A DNA stretch of 64,000 bases, from positions 186,001 to 250,000 of the forward strand of contig JAVMKO010000043.1 in the NCBI GenBank assembly GCA_032164245.1, written 5' to 3'. The position numbers were made by a program, and so were the translations under genes. The stretch is from Sternotherus odoratus. Its lineage: Eukaryota > Chordata > Testudines > Kinosternidae. Below are positions 1 to 16,400 of the stretch, piece by piece. Position 1 is the first letter of the stretch. Every line of letters starts with the position of its first letter. The notes under the pieces are model-generated. The model was given only the letters and a program-made list of their open reading frames with translations. It was not told the DNA's origin and ran no database searches.

Positions 1-84
1 TCTGGGGAGGGGGCATGTGGGGGGAGCTTAGAGGAACCTGGCCCCACTCGACTGTCAGCCCTAACACCCCATTTTGTTTCCCAG

Positions 85-5149
<5,065 letters not shown>

Positions 5150-5528
5150 GTACTGGACGCCTGGGTTCTCTCCCCGGCTCCGGGAGGGGAGGGGGGTTAG
5201 AGCAGGGGCAGTTGGGAGTCAGGACGCCTGGGTTCTCTCCCCGGCTCCGGGAGGGGAGGGGGGTTAGAGCAGGGGGAGTTGGGAGTCAGGACGCCTGGGT
5301 TCTCTCCCCGGCTCCGGGAGGGGAGGGGGGTTAGAGCAGGGGAGTTGGGAGTCAGGACGCCTGGGTTCTCTCCCCGGCTCCGGAGGGGAGGGGGGTTAGA
5401 GCAGGGGGAGTTGGGAGTCAGGACGCCTGGGTTCTCTCCCCGGCTCCGGGAGGGGAGGGGGTTAGAGCAGGGGGAGTTGGAGTCAGGACGCCTGGGTTCT
5501 CTCCCGGCTCCGGGAGGGGAGGGCTGTA
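5150..5528. repeat. ~65-bp minisatellite at the start of the last recognised IRAK1 intron
   Basis: Six copies of a unit with GGACGCCTGGGTTCTCTCCC, GGCTCCGGGAGGGGAG and GGTTAGAGCAGGGG. The array begins directly at the GTACTG donor. Closely related units occur at 60.7-62.8 kb in HCFC1 introns. Confidence 0.9.
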
Positions 5529-5684
5529 AGGGTGCTGGTTCTGGTGGGACCCACGGCGAGGACCGGTTGAGGAGACATAGCTCCAAGCGAGGCAGTCGCC
5601 CCCCTGGCCGGGGTCCCCCCCCCCATGGCACCAAACCCGCCGGACAGAGACGGCATCAGTTCTCCCCCCCCCCCCCCGGTTAAC

Positions 5685-5855
5685 CCCACGCGACCAATCG
5701 CCCCCCTCGTTAACCCCACAGGTCACAGGACCAATCCCCCCCCCCCTCGTTAACCCCACAGGTCACAGGACCAATCCCCCCCCCCCCTCGTTAACCCCAC
5801 AGGTCACAGGACCAATCCCCCCCCCCCTCGTTAACCCCACAGGTCACAGGACCAA
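5685..5855. repeat. 40-bp tandem repeat
   Basis: Four copies at 40-bp spacing of CGTTAACCCCACAGGTCACA followed by GGACCAAT and a C-run, lying between the last IRAK1 exon and the polyadenylation signal. Confidence 0.85.
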
Positions 5856-5906
5856 TTCCCCTAAGTGTCCCAGGATCACCGAATGGTCCTGAAAACCAGA
5901 ACCCCA

Positions 5907-5912
5907 AATAAA
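5907..5912 (+). terminator. Candidate IRAK1 polyadenylation signal
   Basis: AATAAA on the plus strand about 760 bp after the last recognised IRAK1 exon. It is the first canonical hexamer I see downstream and lies before the convergent MECP2 3' end. Confidence 0.45.
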
Positions 5913-6033
5913 GACAAAGGTTCTCCCCGGCCCCAGAACCAGGCCCCCGCCCCAGTCCCTGGACGAGTCCCCCCGGCTCCTCGGGGGTCTCCGCGCGCAG
6001 GGCTCACTCGGCAAGGGACAGATGTTGGGGAGC

Positions 6034-6233
6034 NNNNNNNNNNNNNNNNNNNNNNNNNNNNNNNNNNNNNNNNNNNNNNNNNNNNNNNNNNNNNNNNNNN
6101 NNNNNNNNNNNNNNNNNNNNNNNNNNNNNNNNNNNNNNNNNNNNNNNNNNNNNNNNNNNNNNNNNNNNNNNNNNNNNNNNNNNNNNNNNNNNNNNNNNNN
6201 NNNNNNNNNNNNNNNNNNNNNNNNNNNNNNNNN
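6034..6233. other. Assembly gap (200 N)
   Basis: Exactly 200 N, a placeholder length, so the true size is unknown. It separates GC-rich IRAK1 3' sequence from AT-richer MECP2 3' UTR-like sequence. Confidence 1.
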
Positions 6234-6851
6234 GGATCGACTTGCCTGCATAATGAATGAGCTCAAACAAACCTTGGGTTACATTGACACAGATTTATAG
6301 ATCAATTCTAGCACAGAGTACAGTACTTACCAACAAGGAGATGCAAACTATAGCACTGAGATAACGTACGCTGAGTACTTGAGTGGAGTTTGGACCTGAT
6401 TTTACAGCGATAAAGAGAGTTGGAAAATCAAAAAGATCTCCGCCGCGGGTTTACATGGAGAAAGAGTTTGAGTCTGAAAACCAAAAGTCCGTGCAGAGCG
6501 GTGTGGCGGCTGATTGCCAACTGCCACGGCTTAAACAACACAAAGACACTCAAAAAGAATAGACATTTGTAGGGTTTTTTGTTTTTTCTTGTAAATTTAT
6601 AAGGCAAACTTTTTTATATAATAAATAAGGTACAATGATTAATCTGTGTGGACTTCTCTGAAACATACATGTACATTCAGATGGATTTTCTTGTTTTTGC
6701 TTTTTTTAACTGAAATGATACAAATTTTTCCTTTAATAAATTGCTTTTTTTTCTTTTTTCCTTGTTTGAAATCTCTCGTTTTAACTAGAGTCAGTGCTTT
6801 CAGACGTTTTGGCTGTACACAAAAAACTAGAAAAGAACAATGTGTCCAAGA

Positions 6852-6857
6852 TTTATT
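6852..6857 (-). terminator. Candidate distal MECP2 polyadenylation signal
   Basis: Minus-strand AATAAA about 6.6 kb after the MECP2 stop, inside AT-rich sequence. Chosen as a far-distal hexamer; usage is inferred, not shown. Confidence 0.3.
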
Positions 6858-8079
6858 TCAGGAAAACAATCTACTTTGGGGTCTTTTTGTAAAGCAATTG
6901 TCCCAAATATGCAACCAACAGATGCAGAGCATTGCAAATACATAGAAGTAATATATAGAATGAGGATGGGTTTGGAACAGAACAGACTTTAAAAAAGGAA
7001 GAAATAATACATCACTTCCAAACCAATCCTCAAGCAAAACACCTCTTCACATCAGCCAAGAGGCTCCCCCTTCTGCCTGGAATTAAAAGTGATCTTAAGA
7101 TTTAAGGGTCGTCTTGAGTGGAATTCCCCAGCTGTGCCCCAGTCAGCTGCTATTTAGCATTAATTTGACTCCAGATTGTTGCTAACAAAGCTGCTTTGGC
7201 CGGTGCTAATTTAACAAGCTGGGTTTCCCCTCGGTGGGGGATGAGTCGGGACTCTCGCAGGATCCTTGTTTATTGCCATTCTGGGATTCAGATCAGGATC
7301 CATTGGATTCCTTTGCCATGGTGTGGAAGAGTCACCTTTCCTCCTTAGCTCACCTATCCGATCACAAGTCAGACAGCCGGGGCGGCCCTGAGCCTGTGCA
7401 GGTCAGCCGAACGGGGGCTGCTCCCCCTCCTGGAGTCACCTTTCATTTGAATCCTCTTGGAGTTACAAAGTCTGCTAGCACATCCCATGGCCCTTTCCTC
7501 CTCACTGTCAATCATTCTCAATCTTTGCACTGCTGGGATGGGAGAGAGAACACGTCTAGGATTCACGTCAAGATGGAGTTAAAATTAACCTGGGGGCTGT
7601 TGGCTTTTCCCCCCTTGGTTTCTCATCCAAATCTGGGGGCACTGTCCACTTAAAAGTTAGTCAATTTTGCCAATAGTTTGCCCCTGCCATTGGCAGCAGC
7701 TTCCCAAGGCGCCTGGTTGTTTTAAATAACCCTCCCTTTCTCTCTTTCCACCTGCTCTGTTCAAACCAACCCATGCTCTGTTCAGACAGGAATTCACTCC
7801 GGGGAGCTATGAACAAGACACCCACAAAATGAACCAGCATTGGCAACGGCCTGGAGAATTAGTTAAAGGTGGTGCTGGCTTGATCCTCCCAGGCAGGGGT
7901 TGCTGCAGCACCACTGGCTCAATGGGCCCAGATCTGTCCACTGACCGCTGGATGGAAATGCTCCCAGTGGGGCTGCAGGTTTTGGAGTTGACTGGCTCTG
8001 GTTAATGGCAATTGGTTTGATTCCAGCTCCTAACTCTGACGTGGAATTTGTTAAAAGATGCAGTCATTGGCTGGTTTCA

Positions 8080-9112
8080 AATCCTAGATCGTCGGGCTCA
8101 ACGGGGAGTGATCAATGGCTCCATGTCGAGTTGGCAGCCGGTATTGAGCGGAGTGCCTCAAGGGTCGGTCCTGGGGCCGGTTTTATTCAATATCTTTATC
8201 AATGATCTGGAGGATGGTGTGGACTGAACCCTCAGCAAGTTTGCAGGTGACACTAAACTGGGAGGAGTGGTAGATACGCTGGAGGGCATGGATAGGATCC
8301 AGAGGGACCTAGACAAATTAGAGGACTGGGCCAAAAGAAATCTGATGAGGTTCAACAAGGACAAGTGCAGAGTCCTGCACTTAGGATGGAAGAATCCCAT
8401 GCACTGCTACAGACTAGGGACCGAATGGCCAGGCAGCAGTTCTGCGGAAAAGGACCTAGGGGTTACAGTGGATGAGAAGCTGGATATGAGTCAACAGTTG
8501 CCCTTGTTGCCAAGAAGGCTAATGGCATTATAAATAGGGGCATTGCCAGCAGATCGTGGGACGTGATTGTTCCCCTCTATTCGACATTGGTGAAGCCTCA
8601 TCTGGAGTACTGTGTCCAGTTTTGGGGCCCACACTACAAGAAGGATGTGGAGAAATTGGAAGGAGTCCAGAGAAGGGCAACAAAAATGATTAGCGGCCTG
8701 GAGCGCATCACTTATGAGGAGAGGCTGAGAGAACTGGGATTGTTTAGTCTACAGAAGAGAAGACTGAGGGGGGATTTGATAGCTGCTTTCAACTACCTGG
8801 AAGGGGGTTCCAAAGAGGATGGATCTAGACTGTTCTCAGTGGTAGCAGATGACAGAACAAGGAGTAATGGTCTCAAGTTTCAGTGAGGGAGGTTTAGGTT
8901 GGATATTAGGAATCACTATTTCCCTAGGTGGGTGGTGAAGCACTGGAATGGGGTCCCTAGGGAGGGGGTGGAAGCTCCTTCCTTAGGTTTTACAGGCCTG
9001 GCTTGACAAAGGCCTGGCTGGGATGATTTCGTTGGGGTTGGTCCTGCGTTGAGCAGGGGGTTGGACTAGAACCTCCTGAGGTCTCTTCCACCCTGAGATT
9101 CTAGGATTCTAC
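8080..9112 (+). mobile_element. CR1 LINE, degraded 3' end
   Basis: Reverse-transcriptase remnants include [20 protein letters not shown] (from about 8158), then after a stop FAGDTKLGG, where CR1 has an ADD active site. Further on are [18 protein letters not shown] and [14 protein letters not shown] in shifted frames. The 3' tail carries CCTCCTGAGGTCTCTTCC and ends in the ATTCTAGGATTCTA octamer repeat typical of CR1. Multiple stops and the altered active site show it is dead. It is 5'-truncated and lies opposite to MECP2 transcription. Confidence 0.92.
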
Positions 9113-12100
9113 ATCATGGCCAGAAGAAGCTGCCAGTCTGCCCAGGGCCGGAGCGGTGACAGCAATCAGAACGTCCAATCCACGGGAACAGTCTGTCCAA
9201 GGGGTCAAATCCCTTGTTAAAAGCCTGCACCTCATGCCCACTTCTAGTGTTAACTCCCAGGCACCCCGCTTGTTCTGCTTTTGGCTAGTAGATTCAAGAG
9301 GTGTCTGCTGTCCGGACTAGACAGTGGGTAAGTCCCTCAGGGAAGGAGGCAGGCCTCCATTTGCACTTCAAGAGCAATTAAGAGTGCGGAGTGTTGTTGC
9401 AAGTGGGAGCAAAACACATTGAGACTGGAAGCTCTGGGGCTCTCGGATTTTGGTTTTTAAACATCATGGTGGAAACACACGTGTTGGGACAATTACTTTC
9501 CAGGAACGTTCACGATACAGACCTGCAGACCATCGCAAAAGGAAAACAGAAAACACAGAAGACTCCACTGACATTCCTCTGTCTCATTATTTTGTTTTAA
9601 ACTCGACTGGGCAAGACTAAAAGAAATGACACACAAATATAAAGTCTCGAAACACCACGTTTTTTGTTGTCCCCCCCCCCCCAAAGAAACGACTAGCAGA
9701 GGCAGGGAAAACGAAAAGTGAACCAAAATCCCAATTCTGTGTGTGTCTGTCTCTGGAATTTTCAACAAGATAAAAGAACAACTTGTTCAAAAATAAAAAG
9801 GCAAATAAGTAACAAAACATCCTCTTGCTAGGAAGAGTGGGATATACACGGGGCGTTTACATCTGTATACAAAGGGCAAGCACTCAGCATATACTGATTA
9901 ACAGTCCTGGTAATATTTGGTCATATGACAATCACTACTGAGTCTTGAAAGCGGAAAGATGTTGTCTGACGGAAGCGGAGGAAAAGGACGCGGCCCCTGA
10001 TCCTAGGGAGGGCGAGAAGTTTCCCAATGTATTGAATTTTTTGCACTCAGCAGATTGCGTGTGGGTGGTGGAGGAATCCCATGGTATCTCTTCCCATCCA
10101 GGGTGGATCCCAGCCCAAGGGGTGGGGAGTGGGATCCGGAAGAGGGCAGGAAGAAAACCATGGTGGAAGCATCTGGAGACTGGGATCTTCCCGCCCCCTC
10201 CCCTTGGAAGTTGAACGCTCGGGCTCCTCGTCTTGCGGGAGAAGAGCAATTCCAAACTGCTGCTTCCCGAGGGCGGCTATTGCTAACTGAAGTGAAAGGG
10301 CGGGAGCCGGAACCGACTTCAGCTCACAAGCCATCGTGCGTGCAACGCCCTGCTCCCGCCGGTGGGGACACCTCCAGTGAGTACCCGCTGCTCAAAGTGC
10401 TGCGCTGCGAGGGGCAGGGGCAGGTCATGCCCGCTCCACGCCAGCCGGAGACGAGCCACGCCGGGCTCCAGCTGACAAGAGCCATGCACAGAGCAGGTTG
10501 GCTCGCATTGGAGAGACTGATCCGGTACCCACGGGGGTCCCGATTCCGCCACTACGGGACTTCCCGGCCCACAGCAGCCAGGATCCGAGCGGTCTGCTCA
10601 TTGCTACGGGTGCTCCCACGGCACCCCGCTCGGGATCAGACATTCAGGAGTTGAAACACAAGCAGAGGAGTGCAACCCCCCCACCCCCCGAGAGCATTAG
10701 CTGCCTCCTTTGCCCCTCCACACCGGAGCAGGGGTGGGGGTCCCTTTCGAGAGGGATCCAGACACACTAAGATCACAGCTCTGGTCACAGAGAAAGCTAC
10801 TGGCAGGCAGGTTGGAAGGGTCTGTTTATTGTCCCTTATCTAGGCTAGTGAGTAGCAGGAGGGAGATGCGCTGCCCCCCAGCCGGGTGCTTTGGGGGGAA
10901 TTCTGTCAACCCCCCTCAGTCGTTCTTGTCAGTCACAAGCAGAAAGAGAGGAAACGAAGCGACCCAATCCCCGCTGCTTTAGAACACAATGTACCGGGAG
11001 GTATCACACTCGCACGCTTCGGGGGGGGGGGGGGGGTTTCAAAAGAAATCCAAGAAATAGAAGGAAATGCCCCCCCCCCCCCCGACACCAGACGCCAAGC
11101 CCAAACAATAGGCCTCCCACGGAACTCGAGATGGTCAGGGAGCAATTTCAGAGGGGGGGGGGGTAGGGGCGGGAAATGGGGCTCCTGGAGGGGGGGGTGT
11201 CTGTTTTAACCAGTTTAGCTCGCTCTGAGTCTTCATGGGGGAGGCTGTGGGGGTAGAACAGCTTTGCTGGCCACATAGGAACAAGAATGGGGTGAAAATA
11301 CCATCCAAGCTCTGCCCCCTTTGGCTTCCTGCTCTAGGGGGAACCAGTGAAATCCCACTGCAGCCACCAATCTTTTATTTTTGTTTTTGCACACGACAGG
11401 CTGGGAAAAGGGGGGGTTGTCCAGAGGGACGCAGGCTGCCGTCTGCTCCATATTTCACAGCCAGAGAGGGGGGTTCGCAGGGAATGCTCTGATCTGACCC
11501 CCGGCAGATGCAAAGTTTCATCATGGTGGGTGTAAGTCCCTCGTCGCCCCCCCTCCCCCCCCAAGCCAGGGTCACTCAGATAAATCGCTAGACCCTTGTT
11601 GTTAGGGGAAGGGAAACCTAAGCAAAACTAGAGAGACATTCAGGGACTAGCCAGGCCCCCTCCTTAAAGTGCAAAAGTTCAGATCCCCGCTCAAGCCACT
11701 GGCTGGCTGCCAGCAAAGCGGAGTTGGAGCTGGGGTCCCAAGGAGGCAGAATCCAGATTTTGCCCCAGATGTCGACAGCCCAATCCAGCCCCACCCCCTC
11801 CGGGGTCCGTACCCACCCTGGGCAAGCCGTGGAGGCTGCTTGGAGAGCGGGCTCGGCGGGACGGGATGCCCTGCAATAAACCTGCCCCACTTCAGTGCTC
11901 CGGTACCTGGGGGCTTCCCTTCCATCCCCGGCCCCAGTGCTCTCCAGGAACGCCTAAGGCTCTGCCGTCCCCCAGCCCCACTGCTCTGGGCCGAAGGGAG
12001 GGTAAAGTGCTACGCGCAGGGCAGCACCTCTGGGGTGCTAACGACACTCCTGGAGGCGCCTGCGGATGAACCCGGGCTGAAGAGGGCAGCGGGCTAAGCG

Positions 12101-13432
12101 GCACAACTGGTCCCTGGCTGCAGGACTGATTAAGCCCCCAACCCCTCGTGGGGAAAAGCGCTGCCGGGGGGGGCCGTTTTCCACCCCCAAGCACAGCACA
12201 GCCTCCCCCCGGCTCCGGGGGACCCCACGGAAATGAGGCCTCTCTCGGTTGGGGAGATTTTGTTTAAAGCCGAACTCCCCAGGGTCAGCTCTGGCCGCCC
12301 CCGGAAAAGTGGGACCCGGCTCAGGGAGCAGGTGGGGGCGGGAGGAAGTTTTAGTTCCGCTCGGAGCTCAGCTCCTGCATGGGGAATCCGGAGTCACCCG
12401 TTTGCAACAGGGCCAGGACGGATTCTGATCTCACTCCGGATTGCAATGGGGTCGGGCTCAATTCTTATTGTAGCTCCCACTGGGGTTCATCTGGAGTCAC
12501 CTCGATTGCAATGGGGGCAGGGCCAGATTCTGATCTCAGCTCTGTGATCAATCCAGAGTCACTCCTGATTGCAACGGGCCGGGTTCCGATCCTGGGGAGT
12601 TGTACCCCACTGCCATGCACAGAGCTGAGGTGAGGGCTTTGAGCAGAGGGGATTGGCCCCTCCCCCTTTCACTCACCTTGGGGAGGGGGAGGAATTTATT
12701 TTAACCCTTGTGTCCATCATTTTAAAAAAGGCACAGTCCTCCTTGGGGGTTCTCGTGAGCTAGGTTTTCCCTTTCCAGTCCAAGCCCCGCCCCTGGGTCT
12801 GAGTGGGGGGCAGCTGGGGGTGGGGGAGAGCACAGCTATGAATGGGGAGCCCTGGACTGCCCCCCCGATACCGATCCAAGAGTTACAGGTAGTTTCACAC
12901 ACGACCCCCCCCACTCCCGGCCGGCCACGGGCTGGTTAGTGCAAATGGTTTCCTAAGCTAGTAACGTTGAGGAAGTGGAAGAACGGTGGCGTTCCTCACC
13001 CCCCGCCCCCCAGCGGGAGGAACAGGCTCCGAGCCCCCCCCGGGCCCAGCTCCCCCTCCCAAACGCTCCGCGGGCCCCACCCAAACGAACACGGCTCGAT
13101 ACTGAAGACGGACGACGACGTTACATGGCACTGGAGAGGGAGGGGGTCCCGCCCGTGGGGGGCAGGAGCTGGCCTGGTCAGTAGTATACGCAGCAAAGCA
13201 TGGAGGAAGGAGCTGGCGGTGCACCCCTCTCATAGAAAAAGTGCCGAGTGGCTTCCAAGCCATCCCCTCACTGTGCTTCTTGGTATTAAAAACGGGGTGG
13301 GGGAGAACGGGGGGTGGAAGCCAGGGGAAGTGCTTTGCCGGAGCCCTACCCGGGAGCAGCTGCCTCTCGTCTTGGGGGAGGGGGGGTGTGTCTGTCTGTC
13401 CATCCATCCCGCTAGCCGTGGGCCGCCCAAAG

Positions 13433-16400
13433 TCAGCTGACGCGCTCCGAGACCGGCGTCCTGGTATCCACCGCCTCGTCCCTGCTGCTGGGCCGGGGCG
13501 CGGAGGCGGAGGCGGACACAGCGTCTTTGCGCTCCCCTTCCCCGCGGTGTTTGTACAGCGCGGCGGGCGGCTGAGTCTTAGGCGGCTCCTTGGGGCAGCC
13601 GTCACTCTCTGGCTGCCCCTTGCTGCTCAAGTCCTGAGCCTCGGGGGGGCTCACGCTGTCCTTGGGGCTGGCGGGGGGCCGGGCCAGGGGCTCGGGGGGC
13701 GGCTGGTGGGGGGCAGGGGGCGGCTGCGGCTCCTTGCGGCTGGGGGAGGGCGAGGCAGGGGCGGCACTGCCCCCTCGCCCCTTGGGGCTGCTCTCCTTGC
13801 TGCGGCGCCCGGGGCGGGGCCCCTTGGGGCTGCGCTCGGGGGGCGGTGGGGCCACCTCCAGGCTCACGGCCTCGCGGGTCTTGCGCTTCTTGATGGGCAG
13901 CACCGTCTCCTGCACGGCCTGGAAGGACGGTTCCTTCACCACCTTCTTCTTGGCCTCGCTGGCTGCCGGCCCCACGGGCCCCGCCGCTGCCCCCGGCTTG
14001 CGCCCCCGCTTCTTGGGCAGCGTCTGGGGGTCCAGCTCCGCCTTCCGCTTGCGCCCGGGCCGCCGCCCGCCCGCCCCCGGGGCCGCTGAGGTGGTGGCCG
14101 AGCCCCCCGCCCCGCCGGCGCCCCCCGGCGCCCCCGGCTGGAACGGCATCTTGACCAGCAGCTTGCCGGAGCTCTTCTCGATGACCCGCTTGACCTGCAC
14201 GCCCTCCGAGGCGGCCGCTTTGGGCCGGGCCGAGCCGCTGCCCTTGGGCCGGCCCCGCCCACGCCCCGTCCCGGGGCCCTTCTGGGCTTTGGCCTTCTTG
14301 GGGGGCCTCTGCTCTCGCCGCGAGGGGCTGCCCCGGCCCGTCACCGTGAAGTCAAAGTCGTTGGGGTCCAGGGAGGTGTCTCCTACCTTTTCGAAGTACG
14401 CGATGAGCTCCACCTTGGAGCGGAAGGCCTTGCCCTGGGGGCTGCAGGAGAACAAGGGTTAATAGGCTCCACCCGCCCCAAACAGGCACAGAGAACCCCC
14501 CCCCACTCCACCCGAGGCAGGACGGGGGGCTGATGGCAGCCCCCCCTTAACACCAGTTCTGGGAGCTCCGTTCCCCCAGCTTGTCCAGCTGCTGCTCAGC
14601 AGGGGATTGGGGGGCTGGAGAAGATGTGGGGGCCACATGGGGGGCCACATGATCCAGGGGGCTCTATCTTTTGCCAGCCAATGGGCTGTGGAAGAGCAGG
14701 ACATGCTGGAAGCTGCAGTCCTCCCCCCAATCCCACAGACCCAGTGCATGCTGGGAGCTCGGGTCTCTCCTGGAGAGCCTTTAACCAGGCCCCATGGCAA
14801 TACTACAAGTCCCAGCATTCAATGCTCAGAGCAGCACTGCATGCTGGAAGCCATAGTCCTCCCCCTCCCCCCAAGACCCAGTGCATGCTGGGAGCTGTAG
14901 TCCCACCACCACCACCACCGGCCCAGTGCATGCTAGGAGCCCTAGGCTCTGCCCCCACTCCTGCCAGAGGCCCAGTGCAGGCTGGGAGCCGTAAGCTCTG
15001 CCCCCGCTCCCGCCAGAGGCCCAGTGCATGCTGGGAGCCGTAAGCTCTACCCCCGCTCCCGCCAGAGGCCCAGTGCAGGCTGGGAGCCGTAAGCTCTACC
15101 CCCGCTCCCGCCAGAGGCCCAGTGCATGCTGGGAACAGTAGTCCTGCACCCCCACCCAGAGGCCCAGTGCATGCTGGGAGCTGTAGTCCCACCACCACCG
15201 GCCCAGTGCATGCTGGGAACAGTAGTCCTGAACCCCCACCCAGAGGCCCAGTGCATGCTGGGAGACCCACTCACTTGATCAGGTAGACGTCATACTTCCC
15301 CGCCGAGCGGCCCGACTTCCTCTGCTTGAGTTTGCGCGTCCAGCCCTCGGGCAGCGTGGGGTCATCGTACATGGGGCCGCGGTCCCGGATGACCGAGCGC
15401 CGCTGCTTGGGAGAGGCTGAGGCCTCGGGGGCGGCCGGGGCGGCCCCAGCTCCTTCGGACGTCTCCGCCTTGCCGGCCTCGGCTGGCTCCACTTCCCGCT
15501 GCTTCTCCTTCCTCAGCTTTTTGGACTTTGGGGACTTGTCTTTAAGGCCCTGCAGATTCTGGTCCTCAGATTTTTCCTCCCTGGGGGGGATCAAAGAGAC
15601 ATGTCAAGGCCGGGAGTGCACCTGGGAGGACTCGCAACCACCCCCCATTAAATATCCCCCAGCTCCCGGTCCCGCTCAGCGGTATGTGGGGTGGGGTGGG
15701 GTGTCTGTGCAGCAACCTGTGTGACCCTGATCTCGGTCTGGGGTGTCTGTGTAGCACCTAGTGTGACCGTGATCTCGGTCTGGGGGCCAGGTGTCTATGC
15801 ATTACCTGGCGTGACCCCGATCTCGGTCTGGGGGCCAGGTGTCTATGCAGTACCTGGCGTGACCCTGATCTCAGTCTGGGGTGTCTGTGTAGCACCCGGC
15901 GTGACCCCGATCTCGGTCTGGGGGGCGGGTGTCTATGCAGTGCCTGGCGTGACCCCGATCTCGGTCTGGGGTGTCTATGCAGTACCTGGCGTGACCCCGA
16001 TCTCGGTCTGGGGGCCAGGTGTCTATGCAGTACCTGGCGTGACCCTGATCTCGGTCTGGGGTGTCTCTGTAGCACCCGGCGTGACCCCGATCTCGGTCTG
16101 GGGGGCGGGTGTCTATGCAGTGCCTGGCGTGACCCCGATCTCCGATCTTCATCCAGAAGCAGGGAATGGGGCAGACGCCTGTCGGCAGGGGCAGGATGGG
16201 GACTTCTGACCGGCAGCAAATTCGATGTAGATTTGTAACGAGAAAGGGGCAGATGATTTCGGGACTCGCTCGGACTCCCGAAATCTTGACTGGCTGGGGC
16301 TTCGTTAGCAGACCGGGCGGGAAGTCACTGGTCGGTCCACAGGGAAACGTCTGGCAGGAACGGGACGTCGACTGAAGTCGTGAAATGAATCGTGGACTCA

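Larger units (their letters stand above)
6234..13432 (-). other. MECP2: Probable long MECP2 3' UTR
   Basis: About 7.2 kb of comparatively AT-rich unique sequence follows the MECP2 stop codon and contains no exon I recognise. The length matches the long 3' UTR known for MECP2 (about 8.5 kb in human). Reverse-strand AATAAA hexamers appear as TTTATT near 6852-6857 and 7269-7274, and others further upstream could serve shorter isoforms. A CR1 copy interrupts it at 8.1-9.1 kb. The real 3' end could lie in or beyond the gap at 6034. Confidence 0.6.

Noticed and set aside
5150..5528. tRNA gene (GGTTAGAGC looks like an A box)
   Set aside because: No B box or cloverleaf within the unit; it is a minisatellite.
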